This document shows positions 1 through 12,275 of a DNA stretch of 64,000 nucleotides, in pieces. The DNA comes from Pogostemon cablin. Taxonomy: Eukaryota > Streptophyta > Magnoliopsida > Lamiales > Lamiaceae. Each line of letters begins with the position of its first letter. Position 1 is the stretch's first letter. The position numbers and the translations under genes were made by a program. The stretch is from NCBI GenBank assembly GCA_023678885.1, contig CM043002.1, forward strand, positions 5,908,022 to 5,972,021, read 5' to 3'. A model generated the notes under the pieces. The model made no database searches, had not been told where the DNA came from, and worked only from the letters and a program-made list of their open reading frames with translations.

Positions 1-634
1 TGTCGGGGTTTAACCACGAATATTAATGTAGTGAATGTCGCGGTAATTCCATTGTTAGTATATGAGATGGACCAGATTGTTGAAGTAGTCTGAATGAATA
101 TCATAAAGTTGTGCACTTAAGGATTCTTAATATAATTGTCTTCGGAAAATAATATATAGACCAAGTGGGAGATTGTTAGGAATTTATATTTCCTATATTA
201 TTTAATTATGAGCAATATATTAATATTCAATTATATTAGCTATTCGAATAATATGTTGGACTTAATTAAATGATTAAATTAAAGTAAAAGCCCATGGACT
301 ACACTTATTTGATATGGGCCAATGAGTAGATACCCAATATTACGTAGGTGATTATGGGTAGCCTGATATGAGTAATATATATATATACCCTAGGTTATGG
401 TCTACGACACTAAGCTGCACACAATACTCTCTTTCCCCATCTGAAGAGATTACGAAGGTCCTGAGGGAATCTAGAGGCTTAGTAGAGGAAGACCTTAAAC
501 CTGTTGTTGATCTTCCATTTAATTCCGAATAAGAAGATCAATGGATCCAGGTATTCCTTCATTTAATTATTTTATGGATCTTGTTGAATCATATTAGGGC
601 TTAAGGTGTTTGGATTAATGAATTATTTCCAACA
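1..634 (+). mobile_element. Ty1/copia retrotransposon, 3' end
   Basis: The window opens inside a copia-type element. Positions 161-173 hold a purine-rich tract (AAGTGGGAGAT), the usual copia polypurine tract, followed at once by an LTR beginning TGTTAG. The same arrangement, with clearly related LTR sequence, occurs in reverse in the complete element at 49969-55001, which fixes family and direction. No coding sequence is visible in the 173 internal bases. The 5' LTR and most of the element lie to the left of the window, so the target duplication cannot be checked. Confidence 0.85.
174..634 (+). repeat. 3' LTR of the copia element
   Basis: The LTR starts with TG at 174 and ends with CA at 633-634, about 461 bp. 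It shares long stretches with the 457-bp LTRs at 49969-50425 and 54545-55001, for example around GAGTAGATACCCAATATTAC. It abuts the coding sequence of a MFS pseudogene at 635. Confidence 0.85.
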
Positions 635-957
635 TGAGCATCATGAGAAAGCCAGCTAATCCAAGAGATATGTACAAGAATCTGTAGAACACTTTGAGCT
701 CATGTGGGGTTCGGACAATCTTTATGATTCGTAGAAAGACGAAGGAGATGGCCACGGGTAGCCAGCCGACAAGGAGGATGAGAGCTTTAGGACCATTGAA
801 GTACACAGCATTGTACACCTGTGTAATAATGGTGCCACTCTGTCTGACAAACCCCTTAAGCAACCCCAGCACCACCCCACGGCTCTCCGGGAAGTTCTTC
901 ACGGTGGTGACGACGTGACGAGGGCTCCGGTGTTGGTGAACGACTGCGAGTTAGTCG
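635..957 (-). pseudogene. nodulin-like MFS transporter exon, frameshifted and cut by an LTR element
   Basis: Reading the minus strand from a probable splice acceptor (TTTCAG just above 957), the translation begins ATNSQSFTNTGALVT. After a shift of frame it continues VKNFPESRGVVLGLLKGF and KALILLVGWLPVAISF to LGLAGFLMMLM. This is the typical second half of the Nodulin-like domain of plant major-facilitator proteins (membrane segments plus the conserved NFPESRG loop). The shift is an 8-bp insertion, GTCGTCAC-like, around 906-918, next to the conserved VVTTVKNF region. The exon is then cut at 635 by the copia LTR. The rest of the gene is not in the window. The match to the family is clear; the exact subfamily is not. 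It cannot encode a working transporter as it stands. Confidence 0.85.
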
Positions 958-1990
958 CTGAAATTTTTATATTTTTACTCATGGCCCCACCTATTGAGTG
1001 TGTTAATATTTTTAATTAAAAAAAAATACAATTTTGCTCCCCCAACAAAAGATTAAGAGTAAATTTGATTTATTAAGAAAGTTGAAGGGTTTGGATGATA
1101 AAAAAAAATAGATTGAGGGTGTACTTGATCCCAACGAATAAATTTAGGGGTCAAGATGACCTTTTGCCCTTAATAATATTATCAAAAGTCAAATGTATAT
1201 AAATCATATTAAAATTCATTGATTTGAAAAAAAGAAAATCATGAGTAAAGAAACAAATAAATTTATTAAAATGTAAGAGAATTAAATTTTTTGAAATTCT
1301 CATTTGTATCCATTAGAAAAAAAAAATTCATCTGATAAATATAGTAATAAGAATGTATATAAAAATGAGTTGATCTCCTGTGTCCGCGGGGACACACCGT
1401 GCCCAATGGAAACACAAGAGTTTATAATATTAAATTCTTGTGTTCTAATGGGGCACACAAAATTTTGCCTATTAAAATATTAAAGTCAAATACATATCAT
1501 ATAAAATGAACATTAAATTATTATCGTAAATCAAACCAATTTATTAACAAATATATAATTAATATTAATCAAGTAATTATACACCTTAGATTTGATAAGC
1601 ATACATTGACCATAAAATAAAAGTAAAAAAATTTACAATAAACCAAAAATTTGAAAGAAATAACAATATTATATAATAGATTAGATCATAAAAAAATATA
1701 GCACGTAAAATATATATATTTTTTATCAAATCAAAAACAAATTAGTGTAAAATATAAAATATTATTTAATACAATAAATTACCAATATTAAAAGAATATT
1801 TATGGAGGCGATCCTAACAAAAATAAAATTGAATGAAAATTTAAAATAAATAACAAATTTTCGAAAAAAGATTTCATACATTAATTAATTTTAAGGACTT
1901 TGAATCTCCCATTCTAAAATTTCTAGAATTAATTTTGGATTGTTCAAATTCATTACTTCCAACATTGTTCACTTTAGTGGGTATTTAAAA
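958..1990. other. AT-rich non-coding stretch with one hairpin
   Basis: No gene-like reading frame is seen. The only structure is the imperfect inverted repeat at 1399-1457. Confidence 0.7.
1399..1457. repeat. short imperfect palindrome (hairpin family also at 26521)
   Basis: The left arm reads GTGCCCAATGGAAACACAAG and the right arm, reverse complemented, reads GTGCCCCATTAGAACACAAG, with an AT-rich centre. A second palindrome built from the same words (CCATGG, ACAAGAATTT) lies at 26521-26568. The recurrence suggests a dispersed foldback repeat rather than a regulatory site. Confidence 0.5.
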
Positions 1991-3018
1991 GGACAAAGGG
2001 TCGCATAGACCCCTGATCTTATGCCATCGGATCACCTGAGCCCTTAAACTTTTTTTTTATTCATTTAAACCCTTTTTGTCTTAAAATTAGATAAAATAAG
2101 CCCTCTACTTTTGTAATTAAAACAACCCAACACTCTTGTACCATTTTTATTAGAAAATGGCTTAAACATCAGCACCTCCCCTTCTTTCCTTTCCCTCTTC
2201 TTATAAATTAAGCCCAGCACATTCTTACGTTTACTCTTCTAATTGTTGTTTAAGCATTATTACATATTAAAAGAGAAGTTTAATTATCTTGAAATTAAGT
2301 CATTATCTTGGGAAGCTATGTTCATTAGTCATTTGAAATCTCATTTTCACATTTACGCATAATTTTTGTTGAAGAATAGCAAACATGGGCTCTGTCCACT
2401 GGGAAAGTTGGAAAATGTGAGGAAGAAGATGAAGTCCATTCATGCATCTCGGTGGTTAATTATGATCATTTATTCAAAAATTCCAAGAAAAAGCATCAGC
2501 CATCTACAAAATCTAATCAAGAGGAGCTGGCTGTTTAGATGTTCTAATGCTTTTGATACAAATTAATAATTATATATCTGTACACATGGTCTGTATATGC
2601 AAGCTTGATGTTCTCTATAATTTATAGTGTGCTTGTAAAATGACATGCAGATTAGGTATATTAATTGCAGACTTGCAGCAGTGGGGTTTCAATTCGTTTT
2701 TCAGTGGTGTATAATCAAAATTCTTTTTCCACCGAGATAACAAATATAAATTCTACAGTTCTAATTATCATTTTCATTATAAATCCCAATAATTGTTAGT
2801 TAAGTAGAAGGAATTAAGGGAAAGAGAGGCATTAGGCGCACAGCTGGATGATGTTTTGACAAGAGTGTTTGGTTGTTTTATTTACAAAAAGTAAAGGGCT
2901 TGTTTGAACTAATTTTAAGACAAAAAGGGTTTAAATGATTAAAAAAAAAGTTTAAGGGCTCAAGTGTTCCGGTGACATAAGATGAGATAAGATGCGGGGT
3001 CTATTCGACACTTTGCCT
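1991..3018. mobile_element. non-autonomous Mutator-like element (MULE) with 9-bp target duplication
   Basis: Long terminal inverted repeats of about 165 bp run inward from 1991 and from 3018. The left end begins GGACAAAGGGTCG and the right end, reversed, AGGCAAAGTGTCG. Both continue through ATAGACCCC, GAGCCCTTAAACTTTTTT and AAACCCTTTTTGTC. The flanks are a perfect 9-bp duplication, TATTTAAAA, at 1982-1990 and 3019-3027. Long TIRs plus a 9-bp duplication are the hallmark of Mutator elements. The interior (about 2160-2850) encodes no transposase. It contains only a short open frame near 2366-2566 without recognisable similarity, which might be captured sequence. Confidence 0.9.
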
Positions 3019-3027
3019 TATTTAAAA

Positions 3028-3271
3028 TGGATGGCTCTTATGCCAATTTTTAAAAGTCGTATTTGCAACTTCTATATGTATTTTTCTTTAAAATAATACA
3101 ACTTTAAGTTTATTGTTCTTACTTAATATATAAATAAAACTTAATTTATGTATAATATTTGACTATATTAATTATTAAGAAATTAATTAATATTTTCAAT
3201 ATTTATTAAAATAAAACTGAAACAATTTTTAATTAATTACATCAAATGATATTTAAATTGATTGTAATCTA
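3028..3271. other. AT-rich spacer
   Basis: Nothing recognisable; low-complexity AT sequence between the MULE and the Helitron start. Confidence 0.6.
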
Positions 3272-3971
3272 TCTATACTTATATAAAAGTAAAATTGATT
3301 TGCTTAATTTTGACTTATTTTGACCATTTTTAATTTTGATCTTGACCATTCATTTTGATCTCCACCTTAATTTATTTGATTTTTTTTCATTTTTTATTAA
3401 AATTTCGATGCTTTTTGCACCATTTACATAAATTTAAAGGATTTATTTGCAATTATGAAAAGTTTCTTGAATAAAATTGTTGAAACCTAAACTCACGTGA
3501 CTCTTTTCTCCCCATTCTCACCGGACCACCTTCTGCCTCCATGGCCATCACCCATAATCACCGTGCGATTTCAGTAGCCAATCCTGCTGTGGCCGTCGCC
3601 GCCTATTTCGCCTCCACCATCGTAAGGTGAGTTTTTCACGCTCTCTACCATCGTAAGGTAGCCGTCGCCTACTGCTCTCTCTCTCTCAACAGTTTTCCCA
3701 CTTTCATTTTTATTCTCATATTTTCTGTAACAAATTTTCTCATATACTGTAATGTTTAAAACTAATCCAATTCTTCAAGATAAAAAAAAACAATTGGTAA
3801 TGTGTCTTTTTCATATCTCAAACTTGCTTATACTGATTTTTTTTTTTGTTAATTGATGCTTTGTTCTGATATGTAGACAAAGATGATCCATTGAAGGTAA
3901 GGCTTATATTCTTTTAAATTTTTGTAGTTGTTCATGGGTTTTTTTAATTGTCGATTTGAAATCAATTCTAG

Positions 3972-4168
3972 GCATATTCACAGCTGCAGCTAAACAACAT
4001 ATCGATTGCTTCCGATGTGGGCAAGGCCTTTGGGTCGTGTTCAGACCTTTCTCTGCTGTATTTCCCTACATGGATTGTTATGTTCAATGCTGCTCTTATG
4101 AGGCTCATTGGTTATGGCCTTCAATGGCTTGCCATACATCACACATCATCTCTCTTCCATATCTTTTG
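3972..4168 (+). pseudogene. captured exon of an NFD4-like (Nodulin-like) MFS protein
   Basis: After an AG acceptor at 3970-3971 the frame reads YSQLQLNNISIASDVGKAFG, then LLYFPTWIVMF and LIGYGLQWLAIHH, up to a GT at 4169. This matches the first membrane segments of the NFD4/Nodulin-like family, where the QLxLNNxxxASDxGKAFG loop is typical. It is a single exon fragment with no start codon and no continuation. It is on the opposite strand to, and from a different part of the domain than, the MFS pseudogene at 635-957, so the two are not halves of one gene. It is most simply explained as capture by the surrounding Helitron. Confidence 0.8.
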
Positions 4169-5458
4169 GTTAGTCTCTTCTCTCCAATCACTAATTTTAT
4201 CACCTTAACTATAATTTGGGGTGCATAATTTTCATACCCTTAAAGCATCTTTCTTTCCATTAAAGCTGATGCTGCCATTTCTTAATCATCCACAACCACA
4301 TGTTTCATAATAAAGACCCACCATTTCCACAGTTTGGTATGTACTATTTTTTTTTTGCTAAACCTACCAATATAATCCTGTCAGTTTATGCAAAGAATTT
4401 GGTGTTTTGTTCAACAGTTTATTATTATTTTTTATGTCAATGTAATCCTCCTACCGGACTAAAACCTTCCATCAACAGATGTTTTGCAAGGATTATTTGA
4501 TTATTAGTACTTATCAGCACACTTCAAGGCTCTGCATTATCATTAAAATTATCGTCCTCCACTTAGACAGGGCAGGCCCATGGTTGAGGAAATATGACAA
4601 ATCCCACCAACTGCTGCTTAAAAAAAAAGAAGAAGGAAGAGTAACATAGTTGGCAATGTTTGCCTATTAAGTGGTTGAACAGATTAAACAACATTTTGAG
4701 TCTCCATCATTCAGCTTATAAATATACATTACGTAAGCAAGCAATCTTGACATAATCTATACCTATTATACAAATGTTACACATCGAACAATAATTCGTG
4801 ATAAAAAAATCCGTCGGTGTAAATTTGATTATGTTCATTTCTATCGAATTATTGCTATTTGTTGTATATATATATATAAACTTATGTAATAAAGAAAATA
4901 TGGGGACAATGGTTAGTGAAGCATATGCTTTTTCTTGGGTCAAGTTTTTTATAATACATGATATGGAAGTTGTACAGTCACAACTTCTATCTTTAACATG
5001 CATCTAATGCAGTATTTGGTTTTTTCAGTTCACATAATTAATTTGTTTCATTTTTCTGCATCAGTTTATAAGTTATTTATTTGTTTGATAGATGTATTGA
5101 GATTAGTACATCCCACTTTTTGGGCCCACTGAACTTTTCAAGTTAATTAGTTACTAAAAATACTGAAGACTATTTGTTTTCAATTTAACATTCAGATATC
5201 TTGATTACCTTAAAAAACTTGGTTGAAAGTATTTTGCGGGCTTCTTTGTTTTGTTTTGCTAATTTAGTATAGATGATGCTATTTCTGTTGTTGATAAAAA
5301 TAGGAAATAAGATGGATATGCTAAAACAGAACAACGAGTAGAAGTATTTTATTAAATTTGTGATCATTGATAAATTTTGAAGCTGGATTATGATATGTGA
5401 AAAGTAATATCATACTATATATAGTTTGCAGGCAATGGTCACGATATACTAATAAGAG

Positions 5459-5523
5459 ATTCAAGTTATTGTGTTGATAGATGGGGAGCGGATTCTGGGA
5501 ATTGAAGATCTTGGCTAGCAGGT
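5459..5523 (+). pseudogene. captured fragment of NADP-dependent malic enzyme
   Basis: The frame reads IQVIVLIDGERILGIEDLG, then a stop codon (TAG) and Q. In plant NADP-malic enzymes the conserved stretch is IQVIVVTDGERILGLGDLG followed by CQG, so the match covers about 20 residues with the Cys codon replaced by a stop. No other malic-enzyme exon is seen nearby. It is far too short to be functional. It is flanked by intron-like sequence and sits inside the putative Helitron. Confidence 0.75.
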
Positions 5524-6799
5524 TATTATCTCTCTCTCATACCTAGATGAAGATGATCAGGATGACACAAGGTATGTAGAATGTGAAATACTTGTTACTT
5601 TGCTGCTTAAATGTCTTGCTGTAAATATTTTCGTTTTGAATCTTCTTAATTTCTATTTTTACTAAAAAATTGAGACAATGGTGAGATTAGAAAGTAGACG
5701 GATATACTAAGAAATTTGGGTGAAACCATCTTTAAGTGGAAGGGTACATTAAGAAATTACTGTTGTAATTATGTTGAATTAGGTTTGTTGTGGAGTACCT
5801 CTACATAGTATTGTTAAAAAAAAGTAAACTACTGCAAGTTCCTTTCTCCCATTTTTTTTTTTTCAATTTGGATTAGTTCCTTCCGAACACATGTTGAAGA
5901 AATTCATTTATAAATTCTTCCACATAATCCCTGCCCCAAAATACCAAGCTACAACAAGTTTTTCACTACACTCAACAAGTACAAGGTGTGTTCTAAACCC
6001 TTTCTATTCGATTTTTTTATTTTCTATCAAAATGAGGTAAGTTGTATTGAGGATGCTATACATGTATCATTAACAAAATTAAATGTGCTTGGTGCTTTGT
6101 TGAGTAATTTGGGATTAATTAATGCATTGTTCTTTGAAATTTGAACTAACAAAACTCATGCATGCCAAGTGTTTGTAAAAATACCTCAATGAAAAATTTC
6201 AGGTTTTATGGTGGTTTTAATCAATCAATTATACTTCTAGGAGTTAGAGTTGTTGTACATTGTCATTGGATATATTGTGATTACTTCTAGGAGTTATTAT
6301 ATGGTTCAAATTTACCATTACCTTCTATTTGTCATCATCATGTTGCTGTTTTGTTTCTTAGGAATTGAAAGTAATGGTTTAAAATTTAAGTTTCAAGTTT
6401 TGCTAAAATTTAGAGGGATAGTAGGTTTTATTTATTCTTTGCCTTTCCTATCATATATAGTATTAGTTTCATTTGTAGACAATTATAGTATTAATGGTTT
6501 GGTTATTCTTAAACCGTACAACAAATGGATGATTATCCTACCACGATCAATGTCACAACTATAGAAGAAAATAGAATAAGGCGCAAGTAATGGTTTGTAT
6601 TTAAGATTTTTTTTTTTTTACTATTATGAATAGTTAAACATTTTTGTATGACTTTAAATGTGAGTGATAATATTCTCTGTTAAAACCTGATTTAGACAAG
6701 TTTGAATTTGATTATTTCATTTCCATCGAATTATTGCTATTTTAGTTGTTTATTAAGTTTTGATTTCTGGTGTTTTGATTTTGAAATGAATTTAGTAAT

Positions 6800-6895
6800 C
6801 AGTACTTATCAGAGCTGTTGGCGGAGCATCAGAAGCTAGGCCCGTTCATGCAAGTTCTTCCCAGTTCCCACCTGTAGCAGGCTATTGAATCAAGG
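6800..6895 (+). pseudogene. captured fragment of a quaking/STAR-type KH RNA-binding protein, copy 1
   Basis: The frame reads QYLSELLAEHQKLGPFMQVLP and then, after a small insertion that shifts the frame, a remnant of CSRLLNQ. This is the N-terminal Qua1-like segment conserved in plant KH proteins of the SPIN1/quaking type, just before the KH domain. Only this exon edge is present; no KH domain follows. Confidence 0.8.
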
Positions 6896-7018
6896 TTTTT
6901 TTTCATTTTTTAAATATGTTTGAATTTGATTCTTTCATTTCCATCGAATTATTGCTGTTTTAGTTGTTTATTAAGTTTTGATTTCTGGTGTTTTGATTTT
7001 GAAACGAATTTTAGTAAT

Positions 7019-7070
7019 CAGTACTTATCAGAGCTATTGGCGGAGCATCAGAAGCTATGCCCGTTCAATG
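7019..7070 (+). pseudogene. KH-protein fragment, tandem copy 2
   Basis: The frame reads QYLSELLAEHQKLCPF and then loses similarity. It is the second unit of a direct duplication that includes the upstream intron sequence. Some resemblance to the first codons (CAGTACTTATCAG without the rest) also appears near 4506. Confidence 0.75.
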
Positions 7071-10000
7071 TAGTTAATTGGCTTTAATAGACTGTGTCTG
7101 TGCTTAGAGGAACTTAACAAAAGCGGCATCATGATGGATATATATACATTGTTTCTCTTTGGATGTTGCTAGAAACTTAGACCAAGGTAAATATGTTTTC
7201 TTTGAAACAAATCGTGGGTGATTTCAGAAGGATCTTATTTTCAAGGTGATTTCCTCATTTATTTTTTAAAATCACTTTATCACTATACTTTCTAATGGTT
7301 GCTCTCTTTATTAGTTTTTGGCTCTTTAAACTGTATTTTGCATACTAATTACCGTATGATGTTGGAGTTTATCTGCATTCTTTTTTTATAGATAAAAAAC
7401 GCAAAGAATTCTTTCTCATACTCATTAGTCTAACTTGGGAGCTAGAGAGGGGGCCTGATTGTGCACAAAAATATGTAATCGATGCAATATTAACCTTTCA
7501 CCCTCACCAAAATATGATTGCACCTGACCTCCTAGCTGACAGAGGATATCCACATTAACAACTTCATGAGTTTTGTAAATCTATTATCTTCTACTCCTAC
7601 TATTTAATATCATGAAATGATTATGTTTTTGCAGATAGGTGTATAACTATTTCTGAATTGGACAATAGTAGGGTTTGGCATGATTCTTTAGAATAGATAC
7701 CCAAGGCAGAGACTTTATAGAAGAATTGCGCTTGGCAAGGTAATATATATTAACTTTATGCACAATTTGCTCTTGGATTCTTCTACCTTTCCTCATCACG
7801 TGTGTGATAGTTTTGATATGTCGTAAAGCTTATCATATATGATTCTCTATGATGTGTGAAAACCATATTTTTATGGTACCTTTTATTTTCTTTGTCTTAC
7901 TAATTTGCACTCATTAAAAAACATTTTCCTATATCTGTCCCTTTTTTTGGGCTTCACGATGAATGCAGATTTGTAGAAACTGTGTGCAAAATAAAGTTAT
8001 ACTTTTGTGGAGTAAAAGCACACTATTATTTTTATGGAACTCTTTTTTTCTTTGTCATACTAATTTTCATTCATTAGAAAATATTCTCATATTAAAAAAA
8101 CTGGTGGGTGTAAAATTATGTCTCCCAAATTATATTTTAAGCTGGATAAATAATTTGGTGGAGTTTCCAAGCGCTACTTGATTCAGGTGGTTCAAACATT
8201 ATACCAACTGCTTGCGTAACAATGTCACCATAATTCAAGGTAAAAACTTAGTGGAGTTCGCTAGAGGTACTTCAACAACTTACGTAACAATATAATTCAT
8301 CGTTACATTTACTATAGCTTAATCAGATTTTTGCTTTGTGTTAATTTGATTTGAAGATAAAGGTTAACTTAATTAGATATTATGATATTGTCACAAATGA
8401 TATCTATTACATATTTAGGGACTCAAAACTGCTAATGTTATGTATTATTTCAAATGTTCGAATATGAGATGATTACTTCAGGTGTAGCTATTAAACTGGG
8501 ATTTGGTTTACATGGTCTCACCCACTATCTGATCCCTCATTTTATTGTTTTGAATCTGCCTAGGAGATTGATATAAATTGTCATTCGTATTATTTCTTCT
8601 TCTACCTTTTCTTTTAATAATGAAAGCATTGTTGAGGAGGTTTTGAGCTTTTCTAATTGGCTTATTTTACTCTTAGATTGCATTGCCTATGAAAATCTCA
8701 ATCTCCTTAGCCAACCAATCATCGCTGCCACTGTCACAGCCATCACCATCGACATTGCCTGCCGGATTCTTCACCTTCAATCTTAAGGTAGTGAAAATAG
8801 TTCATTTGTTTTTTAATAATGTCATTTTATTGTAATCTTGAGTAGTTAATGTGATCATATAGATTATAACCTTAAGAGGTTAATGTAATCATATAGTTTG
8901 ATCTGCATTGAGCCCTTTTTTTCGATAAATCTGCCTGGAACTTACAACTCTTACACACATTGAATACTTTAAAAATTCAAGAAGGTCGAAATTTACAAAA
9001 GAAATTGTTGGTCAATTCGTATTTGAAAAGTGCAATTGGTTTTGAATTGAGAACATGTTAACTTTGGAATTATTTAAATAATTAAGACCCATTAGTAGGC
9101 TGCCATAACCGTACCACACTAGAGATAAAAGTCTGAAAGTGCACTACAAAGCGTTTTAGCGTTAATGTTCTTATTATTATTTCAATATTCGATGTGCTAA
9201 CCTTTGTTTCGGTGTTCTTCACTTGCTTCATTTTGTGAATCAAACTTTAAGCCTCTCTAATTGCAGATGCAGCTAATTTCAAGTGTTGGTAATTGAGAAA
9301 GTGGAAAATCAATGAAGGATTCATCCAGTGGATTATCTCCCACTGGTCCTAATCTAAATGGAAAGGGCAACAATATTTTGGACAAGGCTATTGGGATTTA
9401 AAAAAAGAAGGCATCAGTATTAACTGAAAAAGAATTAAACTCTGAATTCTTCCAAAACCTAGAAACAAGAGATTCAGATTATTTGCCTGTTGAAGTGATT
9501 CTTCCCCGTCGATGTGCTAACCTTAAAAATCACAAAATGAGGAAGAGTCATTTGAGTATTATAGCCTGTTATAGAGGCTCATTAAAATTTGCTGACAACT
9601 GTATGTACATAATTAGATAAATCATCTATTTTGTTGCCGCTATAAAATATTGCTTCAATGTAAGTTGTCTTTTACACAGCTTAATAATTCCAGTCAGGCT
9701 TCTATTAAAGTGACATTCATAAGGATATCAGAATATTCAACCGGTTAATGTTCCAAGCTCGATATCTACCCTTTTCAAATCACAGGCTAAATGTATTAGA
9801 GATGTTTTTGTGCTAGAAGGAATTGATTTTAATGTTGTGTAAAGTATAAGTATCAATCCATGTCTTCTTATGCTTGACTTTGAATATAATTTTTAAAAGA
9901 CTAATAAGGTATACATTTCAATCCATGTCTTCTTAAGCTTGATTTTATACATAAATTTTAAAAGACTAATTATAGGAAACCTAATATATTGACTAAATAA

Positions 10001-10811
10001 AATAGATTTTTTTTTAAATGACCTTAATTTCAAACTCACATACTGATGTGATTTTTATAGATGGCGTATGGGCTTTGTTGGCATCCAAGATATAATGCAA
10101 TTACATGCTACATAAAGAATAATTTCCCGGATTTATTTTCATTTCGTGCATACTCTACTATTACAACTATTTATTACTTATAAAATAATAATACTAATAA
10201 TATTCCTTAATCTAGATGAAAAAAACAAATGATATCCTTGCTGACATATGGTTGATAATCAATATTTGTAAATACTATTGTATTTGTAAATCAGTATTTT
10301 TGAATTATATTCATGTGGTTGATAATATAACGAGTATTAAAATTTTTAATTTAAAATTATTTAAAAATAATAATAAAATCACATTATAAATCCATTTTAT
10401 TATTCATAATTATAAAATCAATTAGATATGTTTATGATTTGTGGCAAATATAATAGTTAAAAATCATAATAAAAGACAATAATTTTAAAACCAGTAAATA
10501 GCCTCTATAAACTTGCCTTTCAGAAACAGAAAATCAATCATAAATGGATCGCTAGTTAATTTAAAAGATGAGTTTATTTGGGCGACCTATGGTTTGGTAG
10601 CAAAGGCAGTCGGTAGGATGACGGAGAAGCGAGGGAGAATTGTACTGATCATAAGAGTGGCCATGGAAATGATGGGAATGTTCGACATTGCAAAGACAAA
10701 TCCTTCAATCAATTAAAGAATTAGTTTAAAATATATTTTAAATATAAGGAGTTTGTATTTAATGAATTAAGGATAATTTAGACTTTCTAAAAATATACAT
10801 TTTAAATAGTA

Positions 10812-11080
10812 CTCCCTCCGTCCCATTTTCATCTTCATATTTACTGTTCGCACGCAAATTAAGAAAAGTCACTTTTTGAGTAACTTTTGGGGGTAGTTTT
10901 GTATTTTTTAGGTAATAAATAAATGATAAAGTATGTTATGTGTGTTAAAAAGGTGATGACAATTTTGAAATTAAAGTATATTAGAGGGATATTAATTATG
11001 TACCTTTTCCTTTTACGGAAGTATGAAGTTAAAATTGGGACGGACCGGAAAGTGTGAAGTTAAAGTTGGGACGGAGGGAG
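10812..11080. mobile_element. Stowaway-type MITE, copy 1
   Basis: The terminal inverted repeat is CTCCCTCCGTCCC at the left and GGGACGGAGGGAG at the right, flanked by TA on both sides (10810-10811, 11081-11082), 269 bp. This is the standard Tc1/mariner-derived Stowaway structure. The interior is highly similar to the MITE at 11427-11699, sharing AAATGATAAAGTATGTTATG. Confidence 0.95.
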
Positions 11081-11239
11081 TATATAATATTAAGGTTGTG
11101 TATTTAATAAAAAGATGTGTGTATTTAGTGAAACCCAAAAAAATATAATTAAAAAATAATCATTTTTAATTATTGTTGCCTCATATTATAGTATGAGTTG
11201 GAGGGTTAATGTGAAGTTAAAATGTCAAGTTAGCATTCG

Positions 11240-12275
11240 GGCAGACATCTGTTTTTTTGTTGAATGCGTGTTGCAATAATATTTAATGGTGGGGGTTCTT
11301 TTCTGCAAATTTTCAAACGTATGAATTAATTCTCAATTAAAGTAAAGTTCATGATCTCCTTCCAATTAACTATTTAAGTATTGAAATTATATTATATTTA
11401 TTCTATAATTAGGTAACAAAGTAGTACTCCCTCCATCCCAAATTCAAGTTCACGTTTACTGTAGATACGAAATTTAAGAAAAGTCACTTTTTGACTTACT
11501 TTTGAGGGTAGTATGATATTTTTTGGTAATAAATAAATGATAAAGTATGTTATGTGTGTTAAAAAGGTGATGACAAATTTGAAATTAAAGTATGCTAGAG
11601 GGATATTAGTTTGTTGCTTTTTCCTTTTATGAAAGTGTAAAGTTGAATTTGGGATGGACCAAAACGGAAAGTGTGAAGTTGAAGTTGGGACGAAGGGAGT
11701 ATTTTTTTAGATAAAAAAAATCTTGAAGGACTAAAAATTAAAATTTTCTCGCTATATCAAAAGTGTCACGTGACATTACCTGTTGGGTCATCTACTCCAG
11801 CCGGTACAAGAACTAAATTGTCGAATATTTTGAAGTTAATGGATCAATTTCTAAAACTCGAAAACGTATAGATTAATTTCCAAAGTTAAATATAGATAAT
11901 AGACAAAAAAAATTATTTACCCTTATTTTATATTTAATTAATAATAATAAAGTATTTTTATTATTATATTAATTTAAACAATAAACATATATAATAAATT
12001 AATATTAAATGGTTACGGGTACCCCGGGTATTGATAAATGAGATGGGACGGGTACATGTATTATAATAATTATTTTTAGCGGGACGGGTGCGAGTACGGA
12101 TAGTTAATAGTTAACTGGATAAGGATACGGGTACCTTACCCGTTGTCATCTCTAAATACAGGTGGTGGAAATTTAAGTGGATATGAGTTTAGGGTTTTTT
12201 AAATCATACATGCATCAAGGTTTAAGTTTGTTTTTTATAAATAAATTAACAGATATAATATTTTAATGGATTATG
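11240..12275 (+). repeat. dispersed duplicated segment, left copy
   Basis: This stretch and 13318-14335 align along their length. Shared blocks include TGCAAATTTTCAAACGTA, GTGTCACGTGACATTACC, TAAATTGTCGAATATTTTG and the GGGTAC-rich block that ends in TTGTCAT. Each copy carries its own Stowaway insertion. The segment encodes nothing visible. The GGGTAC/TTGTCAT(C)TCTA end resembles hAT-type MITE termini. Confidence 0.8.
11427..11699. mobile_element. Stowaway-type MITE, copy 2
   Basis: The ends are CTCCCTCCATCCC and GGGACGAAGGGAG, flanked by TA, 273 bp. It is the same subfamily as copy 1. It sits inside the left copy of a 1-kb duplicated segment. Confidence 0.95.

Larger units (their letters stand above)
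6701..7070 (+). repeat. direct tandem duplication, unit about 218 bp
   Basis: Positions 6701-6859 and 6919-7069 are nearly identical. Each starts TTTGAATTTGATT, runs through TTATTAAGTTTTGATTTCTG, and ends in the KH-protein fragment. The duplication therefore copied intron plus exon edge together. Confidence 0.85.
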
